A DNA stretch of 64,000 nucleotides from Pseudomonas tritici (GTDB taxonomy: Bacteria > Pseudomonadota > Gammaproteobacteria > Pseudomonadales > Pseudomonadaceae). Positions 1 to 8,273 of this stretch are shown in pieces. Where the stretch lies: NCBI RefSeq assembly GCF_014268275.3, contig NZ_CP077084.1, forward strand, positions 2,480,001-2,544,000, given 5' to 3'. The notes beneath the pieces were generated by a model. The model saw nothing but the letters and a program-made list of their open reading frames with translations, was not told the DNA's origin and ran no database searches. Position numbers and translations under genes: made by a program. How positions within the stretch are numbered: the first letter of the stretch is position 1; each line of letters opens with the position of its first letter.

Positions 1-67
1 CTTGTTGCCAACGCTCCCGATCCGGGAGACGTCTCGATAATGCAAGGACAAAAACGTTACGTCAACG

Positions 68-101
68 ATTATGTAGTGATTATTTTTGGTCACTACATAA
101 T
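68..101. promoter_or_regulatory. Perfect 12-bp inverted repeat, operator-like
   Basis: The arms ATTATGTAGTGA and TCACTACATAAT are exact reverse complements around a 10-nt AT-rich spacer. The spacing and length fit a dimeric repressor operator better than a terminator, because no T run follows. The gene it would control probably lies left of the window. The rest of bases 1-250 holds no convincing gene, only the REP palindrome listed next. Confidence 0.5.
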
Positions 102-201
102 TTGTTGTGGGGGCAGGGGAATGCGGAGAAACGTGACTTGGGCGTCATTTTTTGGAGGGGTGGGTCGTAAGGGCGCGATGGGCAATCCAACACCGAACCC
201 T

Positions 202-230
202 TGTGGGAGCTGGCAAGCCAGCTCCCACAT
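202..230. repeat. REP-like palindrome
   Basis: Short palindrome with arms TGTGGGAGCTGGC and its complement around a 3-nt loop. The same core recurs near 3.7, 8.2, 21.8 and 31.9 kb, always between genes, as expected for the REP elements of P. fluorescens. It lies just after the stop of the Sir2 gene. Confidence 0.8.
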
Positions 231-250
231 TTTGATTTGTGGCGTTCTTT

Positions 251-1096
251 CTATCCTAGCCGCTCAACCAGCAACGGCAACAAACGCTCGCAGGACGCCT
301 CGATCTTCACCTGCAGCAGCTCATCCCCCCGAGTCTTGCCCAGGTTGATGGCGATCACCGGTTTGCCTTGCTCGACCATCGCTTTGCACAGACGAAACGC
401 CGAATAGGCCATGAGCGACGAACCCACTACCAGCAAACCTTCCGCATGCTCCACCGCAGCCATTGCCTTGGACGCTGTCGGTGGGGCTACGTTTTCGCCA
501 AAAAACACCACGTCCGGCTTCAGGCGTTCGCCGTTGCAATGGGGGCAGCGGGGGACCTGGAAGCGCTCTTCGAACGCCGGGTCCAGCAAGGTGTCGCCAT
601 CGGGCGCTTGCACGGCATCGACGCCGGCCAGGTAGGGGTTTTCGATTTCCATCACGTGCTGGATCACGTCACGCTCGCTGCGCTGCAGGCAATCCAGGCA
701 CAGCACCCGGTGCAGGCTGCCGTGCAGTTCGATCACTTCATCGCTTCCGGCTTGATCATGCAGCGTATCGACGTTTTGTGTGATCAGCCCGCTGATGCGC
801 TCGCGATGCTGCAGTGTCGCCAGCGCCAGGTGGGCCTTGTTCGGTTGCGCAATGCGTACCCTCGGCCACCCGAGCATCGCCCGCGCCCAATAACGGCGCC
901 GCGCCTGCGGGGTAGCAAGGAACTCTTGATACATCATTGGCGCTTTACCTCGACGCACGCCTTCGCTGTCGCGGTAGTCGGGGATGCCCGACGACGTGCT
1001 GATCCCCGCACCGGTCAGCACCACAAAGCGCCGTTCGGCCATGGCTCGGTGCAGGGTGTCGAGGTGATCCTCTTGATGTTCCAGCGTGTCGAGCAT
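251..1096 (-). CDS. Sir2-family NAD-dependent protein deacetylase
   Basis: A 281-residue sirtuin that would remove acyl groups from lysines using NAD+, releasing nicotinamide and O-acetyl-ADP-ribose. The family signature is complete: GAGIS near residue 30 for NAD+ binding, TQNVD near 107, a catalytic HG just after it, and two zinc-ligand pairs (CLDC and CPHC). The VVGSSL stretch near the C-terminus is also typical. The length matches bacterial class II-like sirtuins. The ATG follows a GGGGAA ribosome-binding site. The CBS-pair gene lies 8 nt upstream on the same strand, so the two may be co-transcribed. The substrate cannot be told from sequence. Confidence 0.93.
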   Translation of the reverse strand: MLDTLEHQEDHLDTLHRAMAERRFVVLTGAGISTSSGIPDYRDSEGVRRGKAPMMYQEFLATPQARRRYWARAMLGWPRVRIAQPNKAHLALATLQHRERISGLITQNVDTLHDQAGSDEVIELHGSLHRVLCLDCLQRSERDVIQHVMEIENPYLAGVDAVQAPDGDTLLDPAFEERFQVPRCPHCNGERLKPDVVFFGENVAPPTASKAMAAVEHAEGLLVVGSSLMAYSAFRLCKAMVEQGKPVIAINLGKTRGDELLQVKIEASCERLLPLLVERLG

Positions 1097-1104
1097 GGGT
1101 TCCC

Positions 1105-1545
1105 CTATTCGCCGCGGATGTATTGCTCCAGCTGCTTGATCAGGTCAGCCTGTTCGGCAATGGCTTCTTTCACCAAGTCACCGATGGACAGCAGGCCCAG
1201 CAGTTTGCCTTCTTCCACTACAGGCAAGTGGCGCAGGTGACTGTCGGTCATGATGTTCATGCATTCATCGACGCTCTTGTGGGTGTCGACGGTTATCACC
1301 GGAGAGCTCATCACCTCATGGACTTTTGTGGTGACCGACGATAGTCCCTTAAGCATGATTTTGCGTGCGTAATCACGTTCACTGATGATGCCTACCACCG
1401 CGCCATCCTGGACGACCGGCAAGGCCCCGACGTTTTTCTCCGACATCCGGACCAGTGCTTCAAACACGGTATGGTCATGTTTGATGGTATGGACGTCCTG
1501 GTTTTTCTGGTCCTTGGCTTTGAGCAGTTGTGCAACGGTTTTCAT
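1105..1545 (-). CDS. Tandem CBS-domain protein
   Basis: A 146-residue soluble protein made almost entirely of two CBS motifs, about residues 18-75 and 83-140, which form a Bateman module that usually binds adenosyl nucleotides. No catalytic domain is attached, so it is probably a stand-alone energy or redox sensor acting on partner proteins. The ATG at 1545 is preferred over a GTG nine bases upstream, because GGAG sits at good spacing before it. It precedes the sirtuin gene by 8 nt. Shared use of adenine nucleotides or NAD is suggestive, but a functional link is inference only. Confidence 0.88.
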   Translation of the reverse strand: MKTVAQLLKAKDQKNQDVHTIKHDHTVFEALVRMSEKNVGALPVVQDGAVVGIISERDYARKIMLKGLSSVTTKVHEVMSSPVITVDTHKSVDECMNIMTDSHLRHLPVVEEGKLLGLLSIGDLVKEAIAEQADLIKQLEQYIRGE

Positions 1546-1675
1546 GACGGCCACTCCGGTGTTGTTGTTAGGTAGTCGAGCTCCCCTACAGAATCCTAGA
1601 CGGCCCGCGCCGGAGCAAGGACCAAAGCGGCGTTAAAACCGTCGAAAAACGTCATCCGCTGGATTTTTTCAGTGT

Positions 1676-3625
1676 TTACCCGGCATTTGTCGGCTTTTTA
1701 GCTCGCTTGGGGCTGGCGGTTGTCTTGCGTGGCGCGCTCTTGCGTTTCTTTTTCCACGGCGCGGCGCCTTGACCCGCCGGGCTGGCCGGGCCGGTGATGG
1801 TCATGCGCATACCATTGCAGCGCGCCACTTGCTTGCTCATCCAGGCTGCTTGTTTGGCGACGAATTCCTCCAGGCTCATCTCGCCGCTTTGCACCATATC
1901 CAGGGCCTGCTCCCAGATTGCGGTGGTGCCCGGATCTGCGATGGCACGTGGCACCGCGTCAATCAGGCTGAATGCCGCCGGGGTAGCCGACAGCGACTTG
2001 CCATTCTTCACCAGGTAACCACGGTCCAGCAGCCCCTGGATAATCCCGGCGCGGGTGGCTTCGGTGCCAATACCGGTAGTGTCCTTGAGCTTTTGCTTGA
2101 GCAGCGGGTCCTCCACCAGCTTGGCGACGTTTTTCATTGCCTTGATCAGGTCGCCTTCGGTAAAGGGCTTGGGCGGTTGGGTCCACAAGTCCTTGAGGTT
2201 GACCTTGGCCACCGCGTAATCCTGGCCCTGCACCAATGTCGGCAGCGCTTGGGGGACTGGCGCCTCACGCCCCTTGGCTGGCGCGAGCGCTTCGGGCAAG
2301 GCGCGTTTCCAGCCCGGTTCGATCACCACTTTGCCCACTGCGCGCAACGCTTGGCCGGCACATTCAAAATCCGCCTGGGTACGATCGTATTCATGGTTGG
2401 GCAGAAACTGCGCCAGGTAACGTGCGCGAATCAAGGTGTAGACCGCACGATGCTTGCCGGTGAGTTGCCCGACATCCTTGCCGGCGCCGGTAGGAATGAT
2501 GCCGTGGTGGGCGCTCACCTTGGCGTCGTTCCAGGCCCGCGAGCGCCGCTGGGCATCGATATGCGGCATCAACTCGTCCACCGCTGCATCGGCGCGCCCC
2601 AGTGCCGCAAGGATCTTCGGTGCTTCACTGTGCTGACTCACCGGCAGGTAGCCGCAATCGCTGCGCGGATAAGTGATGACTTTGTGCGTCTCATACAGTG
2701 ACTGAGCGATATCCAGGGTTTCCTGCGCGCCGAGCCCGAGTTTCTTGGAGCAGATTTCCTGCAGGGTGCCGAGGTCGAAGGGCAGGGGTGCCACTTCGCG
2801 CATGCGCTCGGTACGCAACTTCACCAACCGTGCGGTGGCGGCATTGCGCATGGCATCAGCCGCGTCCCGCGCCAGTTGCGGGTTGAGGCAGCGGCCGTGG
2901 TCATCACAGGCGTCCTCGGCCGCGCGCCATTGGGCGGTGAAGGTCATGCGCTCATGGTGCAGGTCGACATCGATGGCCCAATAAGCCACCGGCACGAAGT
3001 CAGCGATGCTGCGGTCGCGGTCCACCACCAGGCGCAAGGTCGGTGTTTGCACGCGGCCAACTGGCAGCACGCCTTGATAACCCGACTGGCGCCCAAGCAA
3101 TGTAAACAGACGGCTCATGTTCATGCCGATCAGCCAGTCGGCGCGGGAACGGCCCAGGGCCGAGTGATACAGGCTGAAAGTCTCGGCGCCTGGCTTGAGT
3201 GCCGCCAGGGCCTTGCGAATGGAGGCATCATCCAGCGCAGACAGCCACAGCCGCTGGATCGGCCCGCGATAGCGGCAATGCTCCACCAGCTCGCGCGCAA
3301 TCATCTCGCCTTCACGGTCGGCGTCGGTCGCAATTACCAACTCCTGCGCTTCCCCCAGTAGACGCTTGACCGCCTTGAATTGGCTGGCGGTCTTGGGCTT
3401 GACCCGCATCTTCCATTTTTCCGGGACGATCGGCAGGTCGGCCAGCACCCAGCGCTTGTACTTGGCGTCGTAGGCATCCGGCGGGGCGGTTTCCAGAAGG
3501 TGGCCGATGCACCAGGTGACGGTGACCCCATTGCCCAGCCAGCACCCATCGCCGCGCCGGCTGGCGCCGAGCACAGCCGCAATATCCTTGGCCTGGGAGG
3601 GTTTTTCACAGAGGTACAGCCGCAT
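1676..3625 (-). CDS. topB: DNA topoisomerase III
   Basis: A 649-residue type IA topoisomerase that passes single strands through transient 5'-phosphotyrosine breaks and decatenates replication intermediates. It starts MRLYLCEKPSQA, the TopB N-terminus that opens the Toprim domain, and DADREGE near residue 100 is the metal-binding Toprim motif. The active-site tyrosine lies in the VITYPRSD stretch near residue 315. The C-terminal tail is basic (KKKRKSAPRKT and lysines beyond), as in many Pseudomonas TopB proteins. I chose the ATG at 3625 because a GTG three codons earlier adds nothing conserved. The flanking REP pair lies upstream. Confidence 0.95.
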   Translation of the reverse strand: MRLYLCEKPSQAKDIAAVLGASRRGDGCWLGNGVTVTWCIGHLLETAPPDAYDAKYKRWVLADLPIVPEKWKMRVKPKTASQFKAVKRLLGEAQELVIATDADREGEMIARELVEHCRYRGPIQRLWLSALDDASIRKALAALKPGAETFSLYHSALGRSRADWLIGMNMSRLFTLLGRQSGYQGVLPVGRVQTPTLRLVVDRDRSIADFVPVAYWAIDVDLHHERMTFTAQWRAAEDACDDHGRCLNPQLARDAADAMRNAATARLVKLRTERMREVAPLPFDLGTLQEICSKKLGLGAQETLDIAQSLYETHKVITYPRSDCGYLPVSQHSEAPKILAALGRADAAVDELMPHIDAQRRSRAWNDAKVSAHHGIIPTGAGKDVGQLTGKHRAVYTLIRARYLAQFLPNHEYDRTQADFECAGQALRAVGKVVIEPGWKRALPEALAPAKGREAPVPQALPTLVQGQDYAVAKVNLKDLWTQPPKPFTEGDLIKAMKNVAKLVEDPLLKQKLKDTTGIGTEATRAGIIQGLLDRGYLVKNGKSLSATPAAFSLIDAVPRAIADPGTTAIWEQALDMVQSGEMSLEEFVAKQAAWMSKQVARCNGMRMTITGPASPAGQGAAPWKKKRKSAPRKTTASPKRAKKPTNAG

Positions 3626-3736
3626 GGTCGTCACATCAGATCGGGTTGATGCTGTGCAGGATGCTTAGTCAGCGGCGTTCAGGCAACCATTATCTGTATG
3701 GATGTACAGCAAATTGTGTGGGCAGCACAAAACAAA

Positions 3737-3820
3737 TGTGGGCTTGCTCGCGAAGACGGTGGATCAGTCAATTCAACTGTGACTGATCCACCGCATTCGC
3801 GAGCAAGCCCGCTCCCACAG
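3737..3820. repeat. REP doublet (long inverted repeat)
   Basis: Two oppositely oriented REP units, GGGCTTGCTCGCGAA and its complement, enclose a second complementary stretch (GGATCAGTC / GACTGATCC). The whole 84 nt can fold into one long hairpin. It lies between topB and the MHS transporter, so it could also stop transcription or stabilise transcript ends. REP doublets of this kind are mobilised by RAYT transposases elsewhere in the genome, and none is present in this window. Confidence 0.8.
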
Positions 3821-3842
3821 GGGATCTTCGGCGTGTTGTAGA

Positions 3843-5468
3843 TCAGTTGTTATCGATATCCACGTGCCGCGTTTCCTTGAGGCAGATCATCCCCACAATC
3901 AGGCTCACCCCGGTCACCACCACCGGGTACCACAGGCCGTAGAAGATATCGCCGGTGTACACCACCAGGGCAAACGACACGGTCGGCAGGAACCCGCCAA
4001 ACCAGCCGTTACCGATGTGGTAGGGCAGCGACATCGAGGTGTAGCGGATACGCGTCGGGAACAGTTCCACCATCAGCGCTGCCAGCGGGCCGTAGCACAT
4101 GGCGGCGATCAGGATCAGCGCCACGATCAGCACCACCACCATGGTCTTGTTGACCTGGGCCACATCCGCCGAAGACGGGTAGCCGGCCAGGGTCACGGCG
4201 CCACGCAGGGCTTTTTCGTCAAACCCGTCGATACGCACGTCACCCACGCTTACCTGCACCGGGCTGCCGGCAGGTGCCACGGCGCTGCTGTAGGGCAGGC
4301 CTTGCTTGACCAGGAAGGTCTTGACCTTGTCGCATGGGCTGTCAAATTTCGCCTTGCCCACCGGGTCGAACTGGAAGGTGCAGGTCGCCGGATCGGCCAG
4401 TACGGTGATCGGTGCCTGGCGACTGGCCTGGTCCATCGCCGGGTTGGTGTAGTGCGCCAGGCTCTTGAAGATCGGGAAGTACAGCACGGTGGCCAGCAGC
4501 AGGCCGAGCATCAGCACCGGCTTGCGGCCCACTTTGTCCGAGAGCCAGCCAAAGAAGATAAAGAACGGTGCGCCGATCACCACGCTGATGATCAACAGCA
4601 TGTTGGCCAGGGCAGGGTCCATTTTCAGGAACTGCGTGAGGAAGAACAGCACATAGAATTGCGCCGCGTAGAAGGTCACCGCCTGGCCGCCGTTGATGCT
4701 GAACAGGGCGATCAGCACGATCTTGAGGTTCTCCCATTTGCCGAAGGACTCGCGGATCGGCGCCTTGCTGACCTTGCCTTCCTCTTTCATTTTCAGGAAC
4801 GCCGGCGACTCATGCAGGCTCATGCGGATCCAAGTGGAAATACCCAGCAGCACAATGGAAAACAGGAACGGAATCCGCCAGCCCCACACTTCGAACTGGT
4901 CACCGGTAAAGTAACGGCAGGCCAGCACCACCAGCAGCGACAGCAGCAAGCCGATGGTCGCGGTGGATTGAATCCAACTGGTGTGGAAGCCACGTTTGCC
5001 GGCGGGTGCATGCTCGGCCACATAAGTCGCCGCGCCGCCGTATTCGCCGCCCAGTGCCAGGCCTTGCAGCATGCGCAGCACGATCAGAATGATCGGTGCC
5101 GCAATGCCAATGCTGGCGTAAGTCGGCAGCAGCCCGACGCAGAAGGTCGCCACGCCCATCAAAATAATGGTGACGAGGAAGGTATATTTACGCCCGATCA
5201 TGTCGCCCAACCGGCCAAATACCAACGCACCAAACGGCCGCACCACAAAGCCGGCCGCAAAGGCCATCAAGGCAAAGATGAACGCCGTGGTGTCGTTGAC
5301 CCCGGCAAAGAACTGCTTGCTGATCACCGCCGCCAGGGCGCCGTAGAGGAAAAAGTCATACCACTCGAACACCGTCCCAAGGGACGAGGCGAAGATGACT
5401 TTCTTTGAGTCGTTGCTGGTGCTGGCGGTGGTGACCGCCGAGCCCAGGGGTTGAGCACGTTCTGACAT
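3843..5468 (-). CDS. MFS transporter, metabolite:H+ symporter (MHS) family
   Basis: A 541-residue inner-membrane carrier. The N-terminus has the MHS hallmark VFEWYDFFLYG in the first helix and GRLGDMIGRK in the loop between helices 2 and 3. It would import an organic acid or compatible solute by proton symport. The protein is about 100 residues longer than usual family members. The extra length is a hydrophilic stretch (about residues 340-435) holding two cysteines, between the second-half helices. A GMC alcohol dehydrogenase-like gene lies 65 nt upstream on the same strand, so transport and oxidation of one substrate is plausible. The substrate is not identifiable. Confidence 0.88.
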   Translation of the reverse strand: MSERAQPLGSAVTTASTSNDSKKVIFASSLGTVFEWYDFFLYGALAAVISKQFFAGVNDTTAFIFALMAFAAGFVVRPFGALVFGRLGDMIGRKYTFLVTIILMGVATFCVGLLPTYASIGIAAPIILIVLRMLQGLALGGEYGGAATYVAEHAPAGKRGFHTSWIQSTATIGLLLSLLVVLACRYFTGDQFEVWGWRIPFLFSIVLLGISTWIRMSLHESPAFLKMKEEGKVSKAPIRESFGKWENLKIVLIALFSINGGQAVTFYAAQFYVLFFLTQFLKMDPALANMLLIISVVIGAPFFIFFGWLSDKVGRKPVLMLGLLLATVLYFPIFKSLAHYTNPAMDQASRQAPITVLADPATCTFQFDPVGKAKFDSPCDKVKTFLVKQGLPYSSAVAPAGSPVQVSVGDVRIDGFDEKALRGAVTLAGYPSSADVAQVNKTMVVVLIVALILIAAMCYGPLAALMVELFPTRIRYTSMSLPYHIGNGWFGGFLPTVSFALVVYTGDIFYGLWYPVVVTGVSLIVGMICLKETRHVDIDNN

Positions 5469-5533
5469 CGGGTAGCCCTCACAGTGATTATTTATTGTTG
5501 TTCCACTGTCGGCGCCAGTTTCAGCGCCGCTAT

Positions 5534-7180
5534 TCAGATTGCATGAACCAGTTCTTTCTCCGGGGCGAGACTCCTTGTATTCGGCGAAAGGATCAGCTGA
5601 GCGGCCTTCTCCGCGATCATCAGCGTAGGTGAACAGGTGTTGCCGGACGTAATGCGCGGCATGATCGACGCATCGGCAATGCGCAATCCAGGCACGCCAT
5701 GCACGCGCAGCTGGGCATCGACCACCGCGTCTTTATCGCTGCCCATGCGACAGGTGCCAACCGGGTGGAAGATAGTCGTGCCGATGCGCGCGGCGGCTTC
5801 GTGCAGTTCGTCCTCGGTTTGCAGTGAATCGCCCGGCAGGTATTCCACTGGCTTGAATTGGCTCAGGGCCGGGGCTGCGACGATGCGACGCGTCAGGCGG
5901 ATGGCATCGGCGGCCACGCGCAAATCTTGCGGATGGCTGAGGTAGTTAGGGCGGATCAGCGGTGCGTCCGCCGGGTTGGCCGAGCGAATGTCGATACGTC
6001 CGCGACTTTGCGGGCGCAGGTCGCAGACCGACGCGGTAAACGCCGGGAACGCGTGCAGCGGTTCGCCAAAGCGCTCAAGCGACAGCGGTTGCACATGGTA
6101 TTCAAGGTTGGCCGAGGTTTGCTCCGGCCCCGAGCGGGCAAATGCGCCGAGCTGGCTGGGCGCCATCGACAGTGGGCCGCTGCGGTCGTACAGGTAGCGC
6201 AGGCCCATGCCCATCTTGCCCCATACGGTGCCAGCGATCTGGTTGAGGGTGCGGGCGTTTTCCAGCTTGTAGATCAGCCGTAATTGCAGGTGATCCTGCA
6301 GGTTACCGCCCACGCCCGGCAGTTCATGCAGCACGTCGATGCCCAGCGGCTTGAGCACGCTGGAAGGCCCTATTCCCGAGCGCTGCAAAATCCCCGGCGA
6401 GCCGACGGAGCCGGCGCACAGCACAATCTCTTTGCGCGCCTTCCAGCTCACCTGCTGGCCCTGCTGACGACCAACCACCTGTGAGGCCCGGCCGTTTTCC
6501 AGCAGCACGCGGTCTACTTCCACTTCGGTCAGCACGGTGAGATTGGGGCGCTGACGGATCGGCTTGAGAAATGCCTTGGCCGCGTTCCAGCGCACACCGG
6601 CCTTCTGGTTGACCTGGAAATAGCCGCAGCCTTCGTTGTCGCCCTGATTGAAGTCGCTGATCGGCGCGATGCCACTTTGCGCCGCCGCGTCACGGAAGGC
6701 GTCTAGGATCGGCCAGTGCAGGCGCTGTTGTTCGACTCGCCACTCGCCCCCATTGCTATGGAATTCGGAGCCACCGGCAAAATGATTTTCGCTCTGCTTG
6801 AACAACGGCAGCACGTCTTTCCAGGCCCAGCCGGCGTTGCCTTCTGCCGCCCAGCCGTCGTAATCCTGGGCCTGGCCGCGCATGTAGATCATGCCGTTGA
6901 TCGATGAGCAGCCGCCCAGCACCTTGCCGCGTGGATAGCTCAGTGCACGGCCTTGCAGGCCTTCCTGGGCTTCGGTCTTGAAGCACCAGTCGGTGCGCGG
7001 GTTGCCGATGCAGAACAGGTAGCCGACGGGGATATGGATCCAGGGGTAATTGTCGCGGCCGCCGGCTTCAAGCAGCAGCACGCGGTGAGCGGGGTTGGCG
7101 GACAGACGATTGGCGAGCAGACAGCCCGCGGGGCCGGCGCCTACGACGATGTAATCGTATTCAGCAGTTGCAATGGGCAT
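5534..7180 (-). CDS. GMC-family FAD-dependent oxidoreductase (choline/alcohol dehydrogenase-like)
   Basis: A 548-residue flavoprotein with the N-terminal FAD-binding motif VVGAGPAGCLLANRL and E39-like acidic residue, GGCSSINGMIYMRG (GMC signature 1), and GSVGSPGILQRSGIG (signature 2). The C-terminal FHPVGTCRMG and SGNTCSPTLMIAEKAA stretches carry the catalytic histidine/asparagine region. It resembles BetA choline dehydrogenase and other primary-alcohol dehydrogenases feeding the electron chain. No BetB or BetI is adjacent, so I do not call it betA. The MHS transporter follows on the same strand and a LysR regulator is divergent, which together suggest a small catabolic unit for an alcohol. 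Confidence 0.9.
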   Translation of the reverse strand: MPIATAEYDYIVVGAGPAGCLLANRLSANPAHRVLLLEAGGRDNYPWIHIPVGYLFCIGNPRTDWCFKTEAQEGLQGRALSYPRGKVLGGCSSINGMIYMRGQAQDYDGWAAEGNAGWAWKDVLPLFKQSENHFAGGSEFHSNGGEWRVEQQRLHWPILDAFRDAAAQSGIAPISDFNQGDNEGCGYFQVNQKAGVRWNAAKAFLKPIRQRPNLTVLTEVEVDRVLLENGRASQVVGRQQGQQVSWKARKEIVLCAGSVGSPGILQRSGIGPSSVLKPLGIDVLHELPGVGGNLQDHLQLRLIYKLENARTLNQIAGTVWGKMGMGLRYLYDRSGPLSMAPSQLGAFARSGPEQTSANLEYHVQPLSLERFGEPLHAFPAFTASVCDLRPQSRGRIDIRSANPADAPLIRPNYLSHPQDLRVAADAIRLTRRIVAAPALSQFKPVEYLPGDSLQTEDELHEAAARIGTTIFHPVGTCRMGSDKDAVVDAQLRVHGVPGLRIADASIMPRITSGNTCSPTLMIAEKAAQLILSPNTRSLAPEKELVHAI

Positions 7181-7221
7181 CTGAAGGTCTCGCTTGTTTT
7201 TCTTATTGGTTCCATCCTAGT

Positions 7222-7252
7222 TGTTAGTTTTCGTCTTAAAAATGTTAGTTTT
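7222..7252. promoter_or_regulatory. Direct repeat TGTTAGTTTT, possible LysR site
   Basis: TGTTAGTTTT occurs at 7222 and again at 7243, exactly 21 bp apart, which is two helical turns. Both copies lie in the intergenic region between the divergent GMC oxidoreductase and LysR genes. This placement suits a regulator controlling both promoters, but the motif lacks the T-N11-A dyad usually found for LysR proteins. Confidence 0.35.
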
Positions 7253-7310
7253 TACCCAGCTGCTGTGCGTTTTTAAACAGCACGACCCAGGGGCACGGAA
7301 TGGAGGCGTC

Positions 7311-8204
7311 ATGTTCGATTGGAATGACCTGCGGTACTTTCTCGAGTTGCAGCGTAGCGGCCGCCTGCTCACCGCCGCGCAACGCCTGAAAACCACGCAC
7401 GCTACTGTGGCCCGGCATATCGAGGCGATCGAGAAAAGCCTCGGCACCGCGCTGTTTGTGCAGCATGCCCAGGGCTACGAACTGACCCCTGCCGGCGAAG
7501 CCTTGCTCAAACACGCCGAAGCCATGGAAAACGTCGCGCTGCTGGCCGAGGACGAACTGACCCACTCCGCCGCGCCTTTGGGCAAGATCCGCCTGGGCGT
7601 CGCCGAAGGGTTGGGCGTGATGTTCCTGGCCAGCCGCATGGGCGGGCTGTTCGAACGCTACCCCGGGCTGGAAGTGGAGCTGGTGGCCGTGCCGCGCTTT
7701 GTCAGCATCCTCAACCGCGAGGCGGAAATCAGCATCCACCTTGAACGGCCCAGCGTCGATCAATTGGTCACGCGCAAACTCACCGACTACCGCCTGGCCC
7801 TCTACGCCAGCCGCGCCTACCTGGACCGTAACCCGCCGGTCGAAAAGCGCGAAGACCTTGCGGTGCATGCGTGGATCGATTACGTCGACGACCTGCTGTT
7901 CAGCCAGGAGCTGAAATTCCTCAGCAGCTTCTGCCGCAACCCCAAAGTGGTGTTCCACAGCACCAGCGTGATCGCCCAGCACCAGGCGGCACGCTCAGGG
8001 TTGGGCATTGCGGTGTTGCCGTGTTTCATGGCCTCGGCTGATCCGGAGCTGGTGGCGTTGCTGCCGGGGGAGGGGATTCAGCGCAGCTACTGGATCAGTT
8101 CGCGGCGGGAGTTGCACAAGTCAGTGCGGCTGCGGGTGTTGTGGGATTACGTGGTGGAGTTGTGCGCGCGGGAGCAGGGGTTACTCCTCGGTGAATCCAG
8201 CTGA
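7311..8204 (+). CDS. LysR-family transcriptional regulator
   Basis: A 297-residue regulator. Residues 1-60 form the winged helix-turn-helix (LLTAAQRLKTTHATVARHIEAIE), followed by a linker helix and a periplasmic-binding-like effector domain. I place the start at 7311, where the family N-terminus MFDWNDLRYF begins and GGAGG precedes the ATG. An open frame continues 90 bases upstream but adds no conserved residues. The gene is divergent from the GMC oxidoreductase and MHS transporter genes, its most likely targets. The effector is unknown. Confidence 0.92.
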   Translation: MFDWNDLRYFLELQRSGRLLTAAQRLKTTHATVARHIEAIEKSLGTALFVQHAQGYELTPAGEALLKHAEAMENVALLAEDELTHSAAPLGKIRLGVAEGLGVMFLASRMGGLFERYPGLEVELVAVPRFVSILNREAEISIHLERPSVDQLVTRKLTDYRLALYASRAYLDRNPPVEKREDLAVHAWIDYVDDLLFSQELKFLSSFCRNPKVVFHSTSVIAQHQAARSGLGIAVLPCFMASADPELVALLPGEGIQRSYWISSRRELHKSVRLRVLWDYVVELCAREQGLLLGESS

Positions 8205-8219
8205 AACCGGATTAACTAG

Positions 8220-8244
8220 GTGGGAGAGGCAAGCCAGCTCCCAC
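8220..8244. repeat. REP-like palindrome
   Basis: Imperfect single REP unit (GTGGGAGAGGC and CCAGCTCCCAC) in the gap between the convergent LysR and alkylation-repair genes. It is the same family as the other REP units in this window. Confidence 0.7.
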
Positions 8245-8273
8245 ATTGAATCTACGGTATTTCTGAAACCAAG

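Noticed and set aside
3864..5408. Long open frame on the plus strand opposite the MHS transporter
   Set aside because: It is an antisense frame kept open by GC-rich codon use. It is rich in His, Gln and Arg and lacks any recognisable motif.
5534..7180. Naming the GMC oxidoreductase betA
   Set aside because: No betB, betI or choline transporter of the Bet type is adjacent, and GMC enzymes of similar length act on many alcohols.
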